Below are positions 62,100 through 64,000 of a DNA stretch of 64,000 nucleotides, piece after piece (within the stretch, counting starts at the first letter, position 1; every line of letters begins with the position of its first letter). The DNA is from Robiginitomaculum antarcticum DSM 21748 (lineage in GTDB: Bacteria > Pseudomonadota > Alphaproteobacteria > Caulobacterales > Maricaulaceae): assembly GCF_000365025.1 (NCBI RefSeq), contig NZ_KB823011.1, forward strand, positions 1,198,621 through 1,262,620. Direction: 5' to 3'. The notes under the pieces were generated by a model. That model saw nothing but the letters and a program-made list of their open reading frames with translations. It did not search any database and was not told the DNA's origin. Position numbers and translations under genes: made by a program.

Positions 62100-64000
62100 G
62101 CGGAGCGGCGGCGCATGCGCTGCTGCTCAGCCTGTTTCAAGACAAAGCGGATAGAGCCGAACAGCTCGGCCGCGACAATAGGCTTGGTCAGAAAGACATT
62201 GGCGCCCGCCGCCATGCATTTTGCATTATTCTCCGCAGAGGCATCAGCGGTCAGAGCGATAATCGGAACGCTGGCCTGCTGTGTGCCCAGGCGTCTGATC
62301 TTTGCCGTGGCTTCAATGCCGTCCATTTTCGGCATGCGGACATCCATTAAAACAATATCATAATGGTCGGTTTCCAGCGCTTTAATTGCTTCGGCGCCGT
62401 TAAAGACGCAGGTCACAACGGCGCCTACGGGAGTCAAAAAGACCTTTAGAATGTCCTGATTGGAGGCAATGTCCTCGGCGATGAGAACCTTAAGACCCTT
62501 AAAGGACTCACTGGAATGCACGCTACCGGTTTTGGCCTTGAGGGCGGGCACATGGCCGGACGGGTCACCATCACCTTTTGGCCGGTCTTTTGGTTCGGGT
62601 TCAGGCGCGGGCTGCAGACCGCTTTTGGTCTTCTCCGGTTCAGGGGATAAAGGTAAAGGCGCAGGCGCGCGCAGCCACGCGGCGTCTGTTTCAGACTGGG
62701 GCTCATTCACAACAGCCGGAGCGTCATCTGCGCCGCGCAGACCCTGATTGGCGGCCTGATTGGCCGCCGCGATAGCCGCGTCGATTTTATCAATGCGCTG
62801 GTTACTCGCGGTCAAGCCTTGCGAAGCCTGTTCTGCCGTCAGCATAATTGTTTTGGGCGATAGCTTTTCGGGGGCGCGGGCCTCACGTGATATTTGCGGC
62901 GCCTGTGCGAGGCGCGCCCGGATTGTCATGTTGAACTCTGTGCCCCGTCCCTCACTTGATTTTATCGTCACGTCGCCGTCCATCATTCGCGCTAAAGAGC
63001 GGGTAATCGCCATTCCCAGACCCGATCCGCCAAATTCGCGGCTAATTGTGGTGTCGGCTTGGGTGAAGGGTTCAAACACATGATCAATCTGGCTCTGATT
63101 CATGCCCCTGCCCGTATCAGCGATAATAAATGTCAAATCCAACATGCCGTCAGGACCGGGCGGCGTCGCTGTGACATGGACATGGACGCGGCCTTTATCC
63201 GTGAATTTGAGGGCGTTGGAGATCATGTTTTCTGCGCATTGGCGCAGCCGCATGGCATCAATCATCAAATAGGGCGGCACGTTTTTATCGACATGCAGTG
63301 TTAAGGCCAAATCCTGATTTTGCGCCTTGGGCATCCACAGCTCACGCAGATTATCGATTAATTCGCGGATGGACATCGGCGCCGGCGTCACCGCCAATTG
63401 GCCGCGCTCCATTTTGGAGATATCTAAAATATTCGTCAGCAAATCGAGTAAGGTCAGCCCCGAGCGCATGATAACGCTGCTTTTGAACTTCACATCTTCG
63501 GCTTCGGCTTCGCGTGACAAAATATCCGACAGCCCGATTATGCCGTTGAGCGGGGTACGCAATTCATGGGACATGACGGCCAGGAATTCTGATTTTGACC
63601 GCTCGCCCGCCATTGCTTGATCCCGTAGCGCGGCATTTTCGTGCGACGTTCGTTTGTAAAACCGCGCCATTAACAGGCCGATAGACGTAAATACGCCGAA
63701 CAATACGGTCAGAAGAACCATGAAGGCGAGCTGTTTGGTCCGCACGTCGCGTTGTATCGTCACGGATTCCAGCACGGCCCGTTGTTTGGCTTCACGCACG
63801 CGGGTCAAGGCCTCAGACTTTTGCAGGCTTTGAAGGTACTCGTTATTTGATCTCTCATTGGCATGGAGCTGGCGCTGCATGTCTACTTTATTATAGGTCA
63901 TAAGCGCTGAAAAGACTTCAGATGGATTTCTTTCAGCGACAGCCATCAGCGCGTCAATTCGTAAAAAGCTTTTTTGAAATACTGCTTCAAAACGCGGGTT
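62096..64000 (-). CDS. Hybrid sensor histidine kinase with C-terminal receiver (5' end cut by window)
   Basis: The frame is open to the right edge (about 634 residues seen), so the N-terminal sensor part is missing. A coiled region leads to a membrane helix (LAFMVLLTVLFGVFTSIGLL), HisKA with AVMSHELRTPLNGIIGLSDI, a HATPase with ENMISNALKFTDKG, IADTGRGMN and FGGSGLGMAI, then a proline-rich linker of about 110 residues, and a receiver with VLIAEDIASNQDI, VLMDVRMPKMDG, ALTADAS and FLTKPI. An internal ATG at 63946 is unlikely to be the start, since it falls inside the coiled region. Confidence 0.93.
   Translation of the reverse strand, partial: NPRFEAVFQKSFLRIDALMAVAERNPSEVFSALMTYNKVDMQRQLHANERSNNEYLQSLQKSEALTRVREAKQRAVLESVTIQRDVRTKQLAFMVLLTVLFGVFTSIGLLMARFYKRTSHENAALRDQAMAGERSKSEFLAVMSHELRTPLNGIIGLSDILSREAEAEDVKFKSSVIMRSGLTLLDLLTNILDISKMERGQLAVTPAPMSIRELIDNLRELWMPKAQNQDLALTLHVDKNVPPYLMIDAMRLRQCAENMISNALKFTDKGRVHVHVTATPPGPDGMLDLTFIIADTGRGMNQSQIDHVFEPFTQADTTISREFGGSGLGMAITRSLARMMDGDVTIKSSEGRGTEFNMTIRARLAQAPQISREARAPEKLSPKTIMLTAEQASQGLTASNQRIDKIDAAIAAANQAANQGLRGADDAPAVVNEPQSETDAAWLRAPAPLPLSPEPEKTKSGLQPAPEPEPKDRPKGDGDPSGHVPALKAKTGSVHSSESFKGLKVLIAEDIASNQDILKVFLTPVGAVVTCVFNGAEAIKALETDHYDIVLMDVRMPKMDGIEATAKIRRLGTQQASVPIIALTADASAENNAKCMAAGANVFLTKPIVAAELFGSIRFVLKQAEQQRMRRRSA

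Overview
The window looks like chromosomal DNA of an alphaproteobacterium, probably near Caulobacterales/Maricaulales (Hyphomonadaceae-like). The evidence is a complete PhyR-NepR-EcfG general stress response (GSR) module, a ChpT-type histidine phosphotransferase, and a Caulobacter-style cpa/tad order. This placement is inferred from gene content, not from a phylogeny. Most of the window is densely coding with moderate GC. Two patches (about 36.05-36.75 kb and 41.45-43.4 kb) are clearly AT-rich and look foreign.

Layout. 0-10.3 kb: stress island with phyR (cut by the left edge), nepR, ecfG and a HisKA_2 sensor kinase. These are followed by genes typical of a GSR regulon: small membrane proteins, a DUF2383-type bundle protein, an EEP-fold hydrolase, cardiolipin synthase, hemerythrin, lipid kinase, phosphoesterase and a lone receiver. 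Several carry GGAAC-N16/17-cGTT-like promoters, some as divergent pairs. 10.3-20.2 kb: a radical SAM/UdgX DNA-repair pair, phosphoglucomutase, a lipoprotein oligopeptidase, a PAS kinase and a Kef-type antiporter. 20.3-30.8 kb: a Tad pilus operon (cpaB, cpaC, a tiny cpaD-like lipoprotein, tadG/E/F-like genes, cpaE, cpaF, tadB, tadC, tadD) with no pilin or prepilin peptidase. 30.9-41.4 kb: tRNA-Gly, ProX-like deacylase, CnoX-like thioredoxin, three tandem secreted paralogues, asd, a HEPN-like islet, rsmE, ggt, rimK and an AstE-like hydrolase. 41.5-45.2 kb: accessory region with a two-gene XRE-ImmA/IrrE operon behind a perfect 13-bp inverted repeat, then repeats enclosing a GIY-YIG nuclease gene. 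45.2-48.2 kb: CheR-like, CheY, a degenerate kinase-like protein and ChpT. 48.2-57.3 kb: mostly housekeeping genes (gluQ, HNH, cyclophilin, HAD, MFS, MaoC, ribF, membrane proteins, a gluzincin), interrupted by a DUF559 nuclease gene inside 45-bp inverted repeats. 57.3-64 kb: a secreted internally duplicated protein, pheS-pheT and a hybrid kinase cut by the right edge.

The most unusual signal is a pair of very small cassettes. Each is one short nuclease gene (GIY-YIG at 43.9 kb, DUF559 at 51.7 kb) between inverted copies of a hairpin repeat. In both families the two copies differ by compensatory base changes that keep the hairpin paired. This suggests a selected structure and a possible minimal nuclease-plus-palindrome mobile or selfish unit. 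Other leads are the XRE-ImmA/IrrE operon with an unrecognised partner, an EcfG-type promoter overlapping a terminator hairpin, interleaved divergent EcfG promoters, the truncated CpaD, and a 19-bp direct repeat of the pheS leader flanking an inserted-looking gene.
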